The position numbers were made by a program, and so were the translations under genes. A stretch of 64,000 nt of DNA from Desulfolithobacter dissulfuricans (GTDB lineage: Bacteria > Desulfobacterota > Desulfobulbia > Desulfobulbales > Desulfobulbaceae): assembly GCF_025998535.1 (NCBI RefSeq), contig NZ_AP024233.1, positions 186,001-250,000 of the forward strand. The letters run 5' to 3'. The notes under the pieces are model-generated. The model was not told the origin of the DNA and did no database searches. It worked only from the letters and a program-made list of their open reading frames with translations. Below are positions 38,109-46,543 of this stretch, piece after piece (the first letter of the stretch is position 1; each line of letters opens with the position of its first letter).

Positions 38109-39065
38109 TCAGCCTCCCTGGAGCAGTTCCTGGACCCCGACAATGCGGGCGTTTCTTAGCAACCGGTCCCGGCAGCTGGTCAGTGCCTGCAGGGTGGCCT
38201 GGTTGGGATGACCGATGCCGATGGCCCAGCCGTCTGCTCTTGCCTTTTCCACCAGCCGTTCCAGTTGCCGGCAGACGTCTTTCTGATTGTGGACGTTATC
38301 CAGGAACACATGCCGTCGACCGGTGGGCAGGCCCAGCTTCTTTGCTTCCTTCATGCCGGTGCTCTTTGGGGTGGTGTAGGAGTCGATGAAAAAGAACCCG
38401 TGTCTGGCCAGGACCGACAAAACCTGGCGCATGGCTGCGGGATCTTCGGTGAACTTTGACCCCATGTGGTTGTTGGCGCCGATGGCGTGGGGAACGGCCA
38501 GCAGGTTGTCCCGGGTGATCGATCGTAGTATCTCCGGCGGATCCGTGACATGGAGGGTGCCTGGCCCCGGGTCCCAGGCCGGATTCCTGGCCTCCATGGG
38601 CAGATGGACCAGGATGTCGCGCCCGGCCAGGTAGGCCAGTTCTTCCTGGTGCAGGGTGAAGGGCGCGTGGGGCAGAAAGGAGAAGGTGAGGTTCATGTCC
38701 AGCCCGATCAGCCGGTTGCCAAGCTTCTCATGGTACCCCATGTCGTCGATGATGATGGCGATCCTCGGCACGATCTCCACCGGCCCGGTCCCGCCGCAAC
38801 AACCGGATTCAGTCTCCTCACCGGCCCCGGACGCGACCTCGGGTTCAGGCAGGTCGGGCTCTTCAAAGGGAGGGGGGGCTGGCGTGGGAGCGGTTGCCCT
38901 GGCCTGGACGGTTTCGGCCGTTATCCTGCCAGGCCTGTCAGCACGTTCCGGTTCCTGCCTGTCACGACATCCAGCCAGACCAAGTCCCAGGACCAGGCCG
39001 ATAAGAAGAGAGCACAGACCGCCCCTGGAGAAAAAGAAAAATAAAAAATTTTGCAGGCCGGTCAT
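38109..39065 (-). CDS. YibQ-like divergent polysaccharide deacetylase, lipoprotein
   Basis: 318 aa. The N-terminus carries a hydrophobic segment ending in a lipobox (GLAGC), so it is probably anchored as a lipoprotein, followed by a Pro/Glu-rich linker to about residue 95. The domain starts AIIIDDMGYHEKLGNRLIGL and continues FLPHAPF, HLPMEARNP, GANNHMGSKFTED, FFIDSYT and IGIGHPNQATL, the conserved blocks of the divergent deacetylase (YibQ/DUF610) family. ATG 39065 lies 2 bases after the polyprenyl synthetase stop. Function of the family is not settled. Confidence 0.85.
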   Translation of the reverse strand: MTGLQNFLFFFFSRGGLCSLLIGLVLGLGLAGCRDRQEPERADRPGRITAETVQARATAPTPAPPPFEEPDLPEPEVASGAGEETESGCCGGTGPVEIVPRIAIIIDDMGYHEKLGNRLIGLDMNLTFSFLPHAPFTLHQEELAYLAGRDILVHLPMEARNPAWDPGPGTLHVTDPPEILRSITRDNLLAVPHAIGANNHMGSKFTEDPAAMRQVLSVLARHGFFFIDSYTTPKSTGMKEAKKLGLPTGRRHVFLDNVHNQKDVCRQLERLVEKARADGWAIGIGHPNQATLQALTSCRDRLLRNARIVGVQELLQGG

Positions 39066-39067
39066 GA

Positions 39068-40087
39068 TCAGCTGTTCCGCGACAGGATGTACAGGGCCAG
39101 GGTGCGCAGCAGCCCGTAGATTTCCTGACACCCGTCCCGGAAAATATCCAGGGCGCCAATTCCCCCGGCCACCAACTCCTCGGCGGTCTTCCTGGCCGTG
39201 GCATAGCCGTCGTACTGTTCCATCATCGAACAGATCGTGGCGTAGGCGGCGGCATCGTCCCGGTCGCCCAGGATGCAGTCGGAAATGGTGGAGCGGTCTG
39301 TCGCCGAGGCAGCTCCCAGGGTATGGATAAGGGGCAGGGTGAGTTTGCCCTCGATGAAATCATTGCCTGTTTTCTTGCCCGTGGCCTCCTGGTCGCCCAG
39401 GTAGTCGAGCAGGTCGTCGATCACCTGGAAGGCGGCGCCGATCCGGGCCCCGTAGGTGCGCAGGGCCTCCCGCTGCCCGGGGGTGGCACCTGCGAAAATA
39501 GCGCCGATTTCACAGGTAGAACTGATCAGACGACCGGTTTTCCGCTCGATGACATCAAAGTACTGCTGGCTGCTTACCGAGGGGTTGGCCACGTGACGCA
39601 GCTGGAGGAACTCGCCGTCCACCATGGCGGTGGTGGCGCTGCAGAACACTTCCAGACCCTCGGGCCCGGCCAGGTGCCCGATGAGGTACATGGAACGGGC
39701 ATGAAGCCAGTCACCGGCCAGGATGGCGGCTGCCATGCCATATTTCGCCCCCACAGCCTCCCGACCCCGCCGGGTGGCGGCATGGTCGATGACGTCGTCA
39801 TGGATCAGGGTCGCCACATGCAGGTATTCAAAGGCTGCGGCAAGGCGGTAAATGGCATCGTCGTCGCAGCCGCAGATCCGGGCTGAAAGAATGGCCAGCA
39901 GGGGACGGATCCGTTTGCCACCGCCAAAGAGGGCGTATTCGAGCACTTCGATGAGCAGGGGATCGTTGCCGGCCAGGCACTGGGCCAGGTCGTGGCGCAT
40001 GGTCTCTTCCACCAGAGAGTTTTCCCGGCCTGCGGCATCTTTGAGCCTGGTGATGTCTGCGGGAGATAGTTGAAGGCTCATAACCAT
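39068..40087 (-). CDS. ispB: Polyprenyl diphosphate synthase (octaprenyl-type)
   Basis: 339 aa. First aspartate-rich motif IHDDVIDHAATRRG near residue 100 and second FQVIDDLLDYLGD near residue 225, both intact. GGGKRIRPLLAILSA at residue ~52 is the diphosphate site. It makes the all-trans side chain for respiratory quinones (menaquinone in most members of the presumed group). Chain length cannot be read from the sequence with certainty. An in-frame ATG occurs 2 codons downstream of the chosen start. The YibQ-like gene follows after 2 bases. Confidence 0.93.
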   Translation of the reverse strand: MVMSLQLSPADITRLKDAAGRENSLVEETMRHDLAQCLAGNDPLLIEVLEYALFGGGKRIRPLLAILSARICGCDDDAIYRLAAAFEYLHVATLIHDDVIDHAATRRGREAVGAKYGMAAAILAGDWLHARSMYLIGHLAGPEGLEVFCSATTAMVDGEFLQLRHVANPSVSSQQYFDVIERKTGRLISSTCEIGAIFAGATPGQREALRTYGARIGAAFQVIDDLLDYLGDQEATGKKTGNDFIEGKLTLPLIHTLGAASATDRSTISDCILGDRDDAAAYATICSMMEQYDGYATARKTAEELVAGGIGALDIFRDGCQEIYGLLRTLALYILSRNS

Positions 40088-40152
40088 TGTGGGGTGTTAA
40101 ACAGGGAATGTCGCTTCATGAAATCGTGTCCTGATTTTTTAAGGTAGCCTTT

Positions 40153-42141
40153 TTATGCTCCATCCTGCCGGTCGGCAAAAAAATCCTCCACCTCCTTGAG
40201 ATCACGGCAGATCGGGGCCGGGGGCAGACTCTTTAGAAATTTCCTGCCATAGCCCTTGGTGTAGAGCCGGATATCGAGGATGGCCATGACGCCGCGGTCT
40301 CTGCCGGTGCGCATGAGCCGACCCACCCCCTGGCGCAGGCCAAGGATGGCCCGGGGGACCTGGAATTCGAAAAAAGGGTTGCCACCGTTGTCTTTTATTC
40401 GATTGATCCGGGCCATAATAACAGGGTCGCTGGGGACTTCAAACGGTAATTTGTCGATGACGAGAAGGCTCAGCGATTCACCCGGGATATTGACCCCTTC
40501 CCAGAAACTGGAAACTCCGAGGAGCACCGAGGATCGTTCCTCGCCAAACCGGGTCAACAGCTCGTGGCGGGGCGCGGTTCCCTGACGCAGCAGGGGATAC
40601 TCCAGGGTATTTTGCAGGCTGTGCCAGGCCTGTTCCATGGCCTGGTAGCTGGTGAAAAGAACCAGGGCCCGTCCCCGGGAAAGGGTGAGAAGCTCCCGGA
40701 GCTGTTCATGGAGGGCCTCGGTATATCCAGGGGCGGCGGGCTCGGGGAAGCCTTTTGGTGGAATGTAGAGCAGGGTCCGGTTGCGGTAATCAAAGGGTGA
40801 GGGAAAGGAAAGGGATGGGGTGTCCTCGGGCAGCCCCAACCGTTTTTTGAAATAACCAAAGGAGTTGCCGGTGGACAGGGTGGCCGAGGTGAAGATGCAG
40901 CCGCTGACCGAGGTAAAGAGGGTGGACTGCAGGTCCCGGGCCACGTCCACCGGGGTGGCGGACAGGGTGAGGTTTTTTTCGGTCCGCTCAAACCAGAGGA
41001 CAAACCGGGTATCCTCCTCGCTGTCGGCAGGCTCGGTACTCAGTATCTGTTCCAGCCGGCTGGCAAGATCCGCCGCCCGCTGGCCATACTGTTCCCAGGG
41101 CTCGTCGCCGCTGCCGAGGTTTTCCAGGGCCTTGCCAAGACGACGCAGGCCATCCACCAGGGTATCACGCAGGCTCAGCAGTTCGGGCCTGTTTTCCAGG
41201 AGCTGCTGCAGGGGAAAACGTCCCCGCTCAGGGGGAAAGGCATCGGTAAACTGGTGGGTCAGACCGTCCAGGGAGCGGGCCTGCTGCAGGATCTGGTCCC
41301 GATGTCGACCGCCGAGACCGCTCTGGGCGCTGCGCTCCACATCTGCCACCAGGTCGAGGACCTGGTAGCGGGAAAAGGAGAGACCAAAAAAGGTGGTGGC
41401 CACGTTTTCCACGTGGTGGGCCTCGTCAAAGATCACCGCCTCGTACCGGGGCAGAACCTCCCCGTATCCGGAACGGCGGACAGCCAGGTCGGAAAAGAGC
41501 AGGTGATGGTTGACCACCAGGATCCGTGAAGAGGCGGCTTCCCGGCGGAGCCGGTTGAGAAAGCAGGCCGGGCCGTCCGGACAGTCGCTGCCGAGGCAGA
41601 AATGGGACTGGCAGCATATCTTCTGCCACAGGGGCGAGTTGCCGGGCAGCCAGTCCAGTTCGGCCCGGTCGGCGAAGATCGTTGCGGACAGCCACTCGTT
41701 GATCCTGTCCGCCCGCTCGTTGGTAAAGAGTTCGCCCTGGGCCGCGCTGCGGAGCTGGTGCCAGCGATAGAGACAGAGATAGTTCTGCCTCCCCTTGACG
41801 CAGAGCGCTTTCAGGCTCGGATCGATATATTGCCGGATAAAAGGGATTTCATGCTTGAGAATCTGATCCTGCAGGTTGCGGGTATTGGTGGACACCACCA
41901 CCCGCCGCCCGGAGAGGACCGCCGGCACCAGGTAGGCCAGGGTCTTGCCCAGCCCGGTTTCCGCCTCCACCACCAGGCACTCGGCCCGCTCCCCCGGTGG
42001 GGTATCAAACTCGTCCGGAAAATCCAGTACCTCGGCCACGGCCCGGGCCATTTCCTCCTGGCCTGGCCGGGGTTCGAATCCGTCGAGGTGGGTTGCCAGG
42101 ATACCGTCGGGGCCGAATATCTTTTCTATGGAATCGATCAT
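40153..42141 (-). CDS. dinG: ATP-dependent DNA helicase, DinG/YoaA type
   Basis: 662 aa. Helicase motif I AETGLGKTLAY, motif Ia STNTRNLQDQI, the FeS cysteines around GRQNYLCLYRW and ICCQSHFCLGSDCPDGPAC, motif II FDEAHH, and motif VI GVGRLMRTGRDRG are present. XPD-like 5'-3' helicases of this type resolve R-loops and replication blocks. ATG 42141 is preferred because MIDSIEKIFGPDGILA is the typical DinG beginning; a TTG at 42267 would add 42 residues overlapping the HEAT gene. No clear Shine-Dalgarno precedes the ATG. Confidence 0.9.
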   Translation of the reverse strand: MIDSIEKIFGPDGILATHLDGFEPRPGQEEMARAVAEVLDFPDEFDTPPGERAECLVVEAETGLGKTLAYLVPAVLSGRRVVVSTNTRNLQDQILKHEIPFIRQYIDPSLKALCVKGRQNYLCLYRWHQLRSAAQGELFTNERADRINEWLSATIFADRAELDWLPGNSPLWQKICCQSHFCLGSDCPDGPACFLNRLRREAASSRILVVNHHLLFSDLAVRRSGYGEVLPRYEAVIFDEAHHVENVATTFFGLSFSRYQVLDLVADVERSAQSGLGGRHRDQILQQARSLDGLTHQFTDAFPPERGRFPLQQLLENRPELLSLRDTLVDGLRRLGKALENLGSGDEPWEQYGQRAADLASRLEQILSTEPADSEEDTRFVLWFERTEKNLTLSATPVDVARDLQSTLFTSVSGCIFTSATLSTGNSFGYFKKRLGLPEDTPSLSFPSPFDYRNRTLLYIPPKGFPEPAAPGYTEALHEQLRELLTLSRGRALVLFTSYQAMEQAWHSLQNTLEYPLLRQGTAPRHELLTRFGEERSSVLLGVSSFWEGVNIPGESLSLLVIDKLPFEVPSDPVIMARINRIKDNGGNPFFEFQVPRAILGLRQGVGRLMRTGRDRGVMAILDIRLYTKGYGRKFLKSLPPAPICRDLKEVEDFFADRQDGA

Positions 42142-42226
42142 GGTCTGTGAAAGTAGGAGCGGGCAGTCTTCCAGGTCCAGAGGCTTGTCGGACCTCGGGA
42201 GTTTTTTCGGTCCCGGTGGTCCCTGG

Positions 42227-42664
42227 TCAGGAACCTGGCAGATTCGGCTCTGTTTCCTGTCCGACAATGTCTCTGGCCACTTCGGCTACCTGCGGGTCAG
42301 GGTCGTTGACCAGGGGGTGCACGTGGGCAAGGGCTTTTTCCGTGCCAATGATTCCCAGAACGCTGACCGCTTCGCCCCTGATCCAGGTCGGCGTGTTGTT
42401 GTCCAGTTGGCGAACCAGGGAATCGATGGCCAGCTCCACCTGGTCGGGCCGCTGTTCCACCAGGTATTCAAACAGGACCGAAACACCCAGCCGGACGGCG
42501 AACCGTTCGTCCCGGAGCAGGTCCCCGGTCCAGTCGTAGTACCGCGGTTCGGCCTTGAACATGGCGACAATGTTTTCCACATGGCCCATTTCCAGAAAGT
42601 CACCGATCACTTCAAGCAGGGTTTCATCGCTGACTTCACCGGTGGCTGCAGGGTGTGATGACAT
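42227..42664 (-). CDS. HEAT-repeat protein
   Basis: 145 aa, acidic and helical, with no signal peptide. HEAT-like helices are seen at residues ~60-70 (VSVLFEYLVEQ), and in IRGEAVSVLGIIGTEKALAHVHPLVNDPDPQVAEVARDIV, the usual Pro/Asp/Val/Ala pattern. Probably a small protein-protein adaptor. It ends 86 bases before the preferred DinG start and begins 24 bases after the small ORF at 42689. Confidence 0.8.
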   Translation of the reverse strand: MSSHPAATGEVSDETLLEVIGDFLEMGHVENIVAMFKAEPRYYDWTGDLLRDERFAVRLGVSVLFEYLVEQRPDQVELAIDSLVRQLDNNTPTWIRGEAVSVLGIIGTEKALAHVHPLVNDPDPQVAEVARDIVGQETEPNLPGS

Positions 42665-42688
42665 GATCTTGAATCCGTGACGGAAAAA

Positions 42689-42838
42689 TTATTGTTTCTT
42701 TGTTATCTGCCTTGAATCACGATAAAAAAGGAAAGAGCGCCAGGTGTATTTTAAATCATCCATCGTAATGAAGCCGCCCTCCGGGAGCTGTACTTTCACC
42801 GTATACGCTGCGTCATCAACCCACTGATAGAGCGTCAC
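42689..42838 (-). CDS. Predicted 49-residue protein in the repeated cassette
   Basis: GTG start at 42838, TAA at 42689-42691, 6 bases after the first cassette frame. The deduced protein starts VTLYQWVDDAAYTVKVQLP and continues GGFITMDDLKYTWRSFLF, ending in RDSRQITKKQ. I do not recognise a family. The support is that copy 1 has kept 23 codons in the same frame with mainly silent or conservative changes. No ribosome site is evident. It might be a remnant of a longer gene. Confidence 0.35.
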   Translation of the reverse strand: MTLYQWVDDAAYTVKVQLPEGGFITMDDLKYTWRSFLFYRDSRQITKKQ

Positions 42839-42843
42839 TCTAA

Positions 42844-43080
42844 TCAATGGGCCTCTTCCTGGCGTATACGGTGAAATTCCAGCTTCACGGATTCAGGAGT
42901 GTATTTTTTCCTTCTCGTTTCAGGACCGGGCCCGGCCGGGGAATCGATCGGTTGCCGGCCACAATACCACAGCTTACCACCATCAGGTGGCACAGGCAAT
43001 CCGAGAATGGGCTCCCTTGCTTGACATGGGGTTTTTTCAGCGGTATTAACAAAACCATGCCCATCGAAACCTGAATCCAC
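42844..43080 (-). CDS. Predicted 78-residue protein in the repeated cassette
   Basis: GTG at 43080 to TGA at 42844-42846. It begins VDSGFDGHGFVNTAEKTP, has a central stretch LPVPPDGGKLWYCGRQP and ends YTPESVKLEFHRIRQEEAH. Copy 1 (7608-7730) keeps the start VDSGF and the PESV.L.F.R.RQ end in the same frame. Family unknown. The frame stays open upstream for longer, but it then overlaps the divergent kinase gene. Confidence 0.3.
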   Translation of the reverse strand: MDSGFDGHGFVNTAEKTPCQAREPILGLPVPPDGGKLWYCGRQPIDSPAGPGPETRRKKYTPESVKLEFHRIRQEEAH

Positions 43081-43156
43081 GCCAACCGGATGGTGGTCCG
43101 GCAGCAAGGCCGGCCTTGAGCGGCGCTGGTCCGGATTCAGAACACAAGGAGCGGCC

Positions 43157-45007
43157 ATGTCCAAGGACGATCCCCTGCAGCCCGAATGTTCCCCCTCTTC
43201 CCTGCCCAGGGAACAGCTTCTCGAAGAACGGGAGGCGATCGTCATTGTCGACGATTACCCGGAACTTGTCCACCTTGTGGCCGATTTTCTCCGTGAGAAG
43301 GGTTTTCCCGTGCTGACTGCTGCTTCGGCGGCCGGGCTGCGTGAGCATCTGGAGCAGCATCCGGTGGCCCTGGTTCTGCTGGATATCGGCCTGCCTGATG
43401 GTGATGGCAGGGAGCTGCTGCCGGAACTGAAACAGCAGTTTCCCGACACCTCCATCATCATGCTCACCGCGGTGACCGATCTCCAGACGGCGCTGGCCTG
43501 TTTACGCCTCGGCGCCGACGATTACCTCACCAAGCCGCTCCAGTTCACCGATTTTCTCCAGACGGTCTGCCGGGTGCTTGAAAAGCGACGTTTGACCATC
43601 AACAACCGTCGCTATCAGCTGCAGCTCGAACAGGCCCATTTCCGGATCGGTCTCCTGCACGAGTTGACCATGAAAATGAATTCGGCCTACCTGAGCATGA
43701 CCGAGCTCGATGAGATACTCCAGGCTATTCTGGTGGGAATCACGGCCCGGGAAGGGCTGGGCTTCAACCGGGCCTTTCTTGCCCTTTTTGACGACGAGGG
43801 TGAGGTGCTTGAAGGGCGGCTGGCCATCGGCCCGGGCCGGCGGGAGGATGCCGGGGATATCTGGCGTGAAATGCGGGAGAAGGAGCTTGGCTTTCAGGAG
43901 ATTCTCGACAGTATCAAGGCCCACTGCTTCACCGGAGACAGCGAGGTTAACCGGATTGTCCAGGCCATGCGGGTGGAGGGCTGGCATGACGATCATATCC
44001 TGATTCGGGCGGTCCGGGAACGGCGTTCCATCAATGTGAAGGAAGGGCAAAGTGACTGCCCGGTGGATCCTGGCCTGATCGGTCTTTTGCAGGAGGAGTC
44101 CTTTGTGGTGGTGCCCCTCTATTCCCCCAGCCGCGCTCTGGGGGTGTTGATCGCTGATCATTTTGTCACCAGGGAGTCCATCACCGAGGACCTGATCCGG
44201 GCCCTGGAGAGTTTCGCAAGCCAGGCCAGCCTGGCCATCGAACACTGCCATCTCTACATGTCCATGGAACGCAAGATCCGTGAGTTGGAGGCCATGACCC
44301 GCGAGTTGGAGAAGAACAAGGACATGCTGGTCGAGGCGGAACGGTATTCCGCCCTGGGTCACATGGCGGCCCAGCTGGCACATAATATTCGCAACCCCAT
44401 TACCTCCATAGGCGGTACCGCCAGGTTGCTTGCCAGGAAGACCAGTGATCCCGAGTGGCTCAAGTTTCTCAACATGATGACCCGGGAGGCCACCAGGATC
44501 GAAAAGACCCTCATCGATCTCTTCTCCTTTGTCGAACAGACGGAACCGGTGCGCAGGTCCGTATCGCTCTACCAGCTGATTCAGAAATCCCTGGTTCTCT
44601 GCTACAGCACAATGCAGCGCTACCATATAGTCCATGAACTGATCCTGCCGGAGCCGGAACCGGTTCTGGATATCGATCCGGACCAGATTGGCCAGGTACT
44701 GGTACACTTGATCCGCAACGCGGTGGAGGCCATGGCCAGCGGCGGCCGGCTGACCATCGAGGTGCAGCGCCATGGGGACGAAATCGCGATCATTGTACGA
44801 GACACCGGCGTGGGCATAGCTGATTTCAACCTGGAGCGCGCCACCGCGCCTTTCTTCACCACCAAGACCTATGGCACCGGCATGGGGCTGACCCTGGTCA
44901 AACGTATCGTCAAGGACCATGGCGGCCGACTGGAGATACAGTCCGGAACCGGAGAGAACGGGGGGACGGAGGTCGTGGTTTCCCTGCCTGCCTCGCCGAT
45001 GCCCTGA
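43157..45007 (+). CDS. Hybrid sensor histidine kinase with N-terminal receiver and GAF domain
   Basis: 616 aa, cytoplasmic. Receiver: acidic pair at residues 32-33 (VIVDDYPE), phospho-acceptor Asp76 (LLDIGLP), Lys126 (YLTKP). GAF-like domain ~185-365. The HisKA H-box has His409 (AQLAHNIRNPI). The HATPase_c domain has the N-box LIRNAVEAM, the G1 box DTGVGIA and GTGMGL. Having the receiver first suggests it is itself phosphorylated by another kinase or acts in a relay. No obvious partner response regulator follows. The input signal is unknown. Confidence 0.93.
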   Translation: MSKDDPLQPECSPSSLPREQLLEEREAIVIVDDYPELVHLVADFLREKGFPVLTAASAAGLREHLEQHPVALVLLDIGLPDGDGRELLPELKQQFPDTSIIMLTAVTDLQTALACLRLGADDYLTKPLQFTDFLQTVCRVLEKRRLTINNRRYQLQLEQAHFRIGLLHELTMKMNSAYLSMTELDEILQAILVGITAREGLGFNRAFLALFDDEGEVLEGRLAIGPGRREDAGDIWREMREKELGFQEILDSIKAHCFTGDSEVNRIVQAMRVEGWHDDHILIRAVRERRSINVKEGQSDCPVDPGLIGLLQEESFVVVPLYSPSRALGVLIADHFVTRESITEDLIRALESFASQASLAIEHCHLYMSMERKIRELEAMTRELEKNKDMLVEAERYSALGHMAAQLAHNIRNPITSIGGTARLLARKTSDPEWLKFLNMMTREATRIEKTLIDLFSFVEQTEPVRRSVSLYQLIQKSLVLCYSTMQRYHIVHELILPEPEPVLDIDPDQIGQVLVHLIRNAVEAMASGGRLTIEVQRHGDEIAIIVRDTGVGIADFNLERATAPFFTTKTYGTGMGLTLVKRIVKDHGGRLEIQSGTGENGGTEVVVSLPASPMP

Positions 45008-45025
45008 ACCATCTTCAACCCAGGT

Positions 45026-46447
45026 TCAACTTTTTTCGCCTCGATTCCACGAGGCCGCCACAGCGCCAAAAGCAAGAAGACAACCGACCTGAAAGGTACG
45101 CCTGAGGGCCGAGAGAAAGGCGGGTGCAAGTTCCGGCCGATAATCTTTCATGTCCAGCCCGCCGGTGAGGCGGGAAAAATACCAGGAAAAAAGCAGGGCA
45201 GCCAGCGCGGTCCCCAGCAGCATACCCATGTTCCGGGCCGTGGCCAGCAGGCTCGAGGTGACCCCGGCCTGGTGATTGTTGACCCCGGCCAGGGCCGAGG
45301 CCGAGTTGGGGGCCAGGAACATGGCCTGGCCAAAACCGAGAAGAGCCAGGCTGGCGCCAATACCTCCAAGAGGCGTGTTTCTGGACAGACCGGTGAGGAG
45401 AACCAGGCTGAGCAGGCAGCAGAGAAGGCCGGTGGTGGCGACGATTCTCGCCCCGATCCGGTCGTACAGTCTACCGGCCACAGGGGCGACAAAGAATACG
45501 CACAGGGGAATGGCCATCATCACAAAGCCGATGGTGTCTGAACCAAGCTCCCGGACGTTGGCCAGGTAGAACGGGATGAGGAGGATGACAAAAAAGAGGA
45601 CCATGAAAGAGAGCATGGACGAAAGAATGGCCATGGCCAGAAAACGTTGTCTGATCAGTCGGAGGGGAAGCAGTGGGTTGCGGGTGGAACGTTCGTGCAG
45701 GAGCAGGGCGATCCAGGTGATCCCGGTGCCAAGTCCGGCAACCAGGGTTGTCAGACGGCCGGGTTCCCGGGGGGTGGTCTGGCCGTGGGCCATGGCGCTG
45801 GTGAGCACCACAGTGGTGGAGACAGCAAGGATCCATAGTAGAGCGCCCTTCAGATCAAAGGGCGGGCTGGTCTGCTTGCGAAAGTCTTCCGGCGAAGACA
45901 GGTCCAGGGTGTTGAGTCCCGGGAGAACAGGTAGACCAGCACCCCCACCGGCACGGTGATCAGAAAAATGAGCCGCCAGTGCAACCAGTGGATGATCAGG
46001 CCGGAGAGGACCGGGCCGCCCATCAGGCCAAGTGAGGTGGCAATGCCGATCTTGCCCAGGGCCGCACCCAGCTGGCCCGGGGATAGACTGCCCGGATCAG
46101 GGCCGGGCCAACGGCCATCATCATGGAACCGCCCAAAGCCTGGACAAAGCGGCTCAGGATAAGGAGATGGATGGTCGGGGTCAGCGAGGAACAGAGTGAG
46201 CCCAGTGAAAAAATCACCAGGCCGAGACGGTATATCCGGCCCGGGCCATAGCGGGTGGAAAAATACCCCAGAACAGCAAAAGTCCCGTGATGGTCAGCAG
46301 GTAGACAAGAACTACCCACTGGGTCATGGCCAGACTGCTGCCAAAATCGCGCATCAGGGTCGGCAGGGCCACATTGACCATGGAGCTGTCCAGGGTGGAC
46401 ATGAACACCCCGGCGCCGACTATGGGGAGGATCGCTTCAGGGCGCAT
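45026..46447 (-). pseudogene. MFS drug-efflux transporter, EmrB/DHA2 type, split by three single-base frameshifts
   Basis: Reassembled ~475 aa with about 14 helices. The N-terminal helix (FMSTLDSSMVNVALPTL) and RFVQALGGSMMM are DHA2 signatures. Frames break at runs near 46266-46269, 46079-46082 and 45918-45920. One extra G/C at each joins LLLFWG to YFSTRYGPGRIYRL, then VYP to PGQLGAALGKIGIATS, and SRG to LNTLDLSSPEDFRKQ. The intact reading frame then continues to RGEKS and stops at 45026. The homopolymer pattern favours sequencing error, so the gene is probably functional. It is convergent with the kinase. Confidence 0.75.
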
Positions 46448-46470
46448 TTGTGTTCAACAGAGTGATGCCC

Positions 46471-46506
46471 AAAAAAAAACGGACCCACCAGAAGGCGGGT
46501 CCGTTG
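46471..46506 (-). terminator. Terminator of the porin gene
   Basis: On the minus strand, ACGGACCCGCC pairs with GGTGGGTCCGT (one mismatch) around a 4-base loop and is followed by nine T (46471-46479). It is about 40 bases after the porin stop. Confidence 0.88.
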
Positions 46507-46543
46507 TTCCTACACAGCAAAATGTGTCAGATCTGCATCAAAC

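Larger units (their letters stand above)
42665..43080 (-). repeat. Copy 2 of the mini-ORF cassette (more intact)
   Basis: Homologous by eye to 7608-7905 on the opposite strand. It holds two adjacent frames, 42844-43080 and 42689-42838, described separately. Copy 1 shares the start, the central block and the end, but lacks ~45 codons in the first frame and carries frameshifting indels in the second. It also contains a 15-base perfect inverted repeat (TTTCACCGTATACGC, 42794-42808, with its complement at 42862-42876). Confidence 0.7.
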
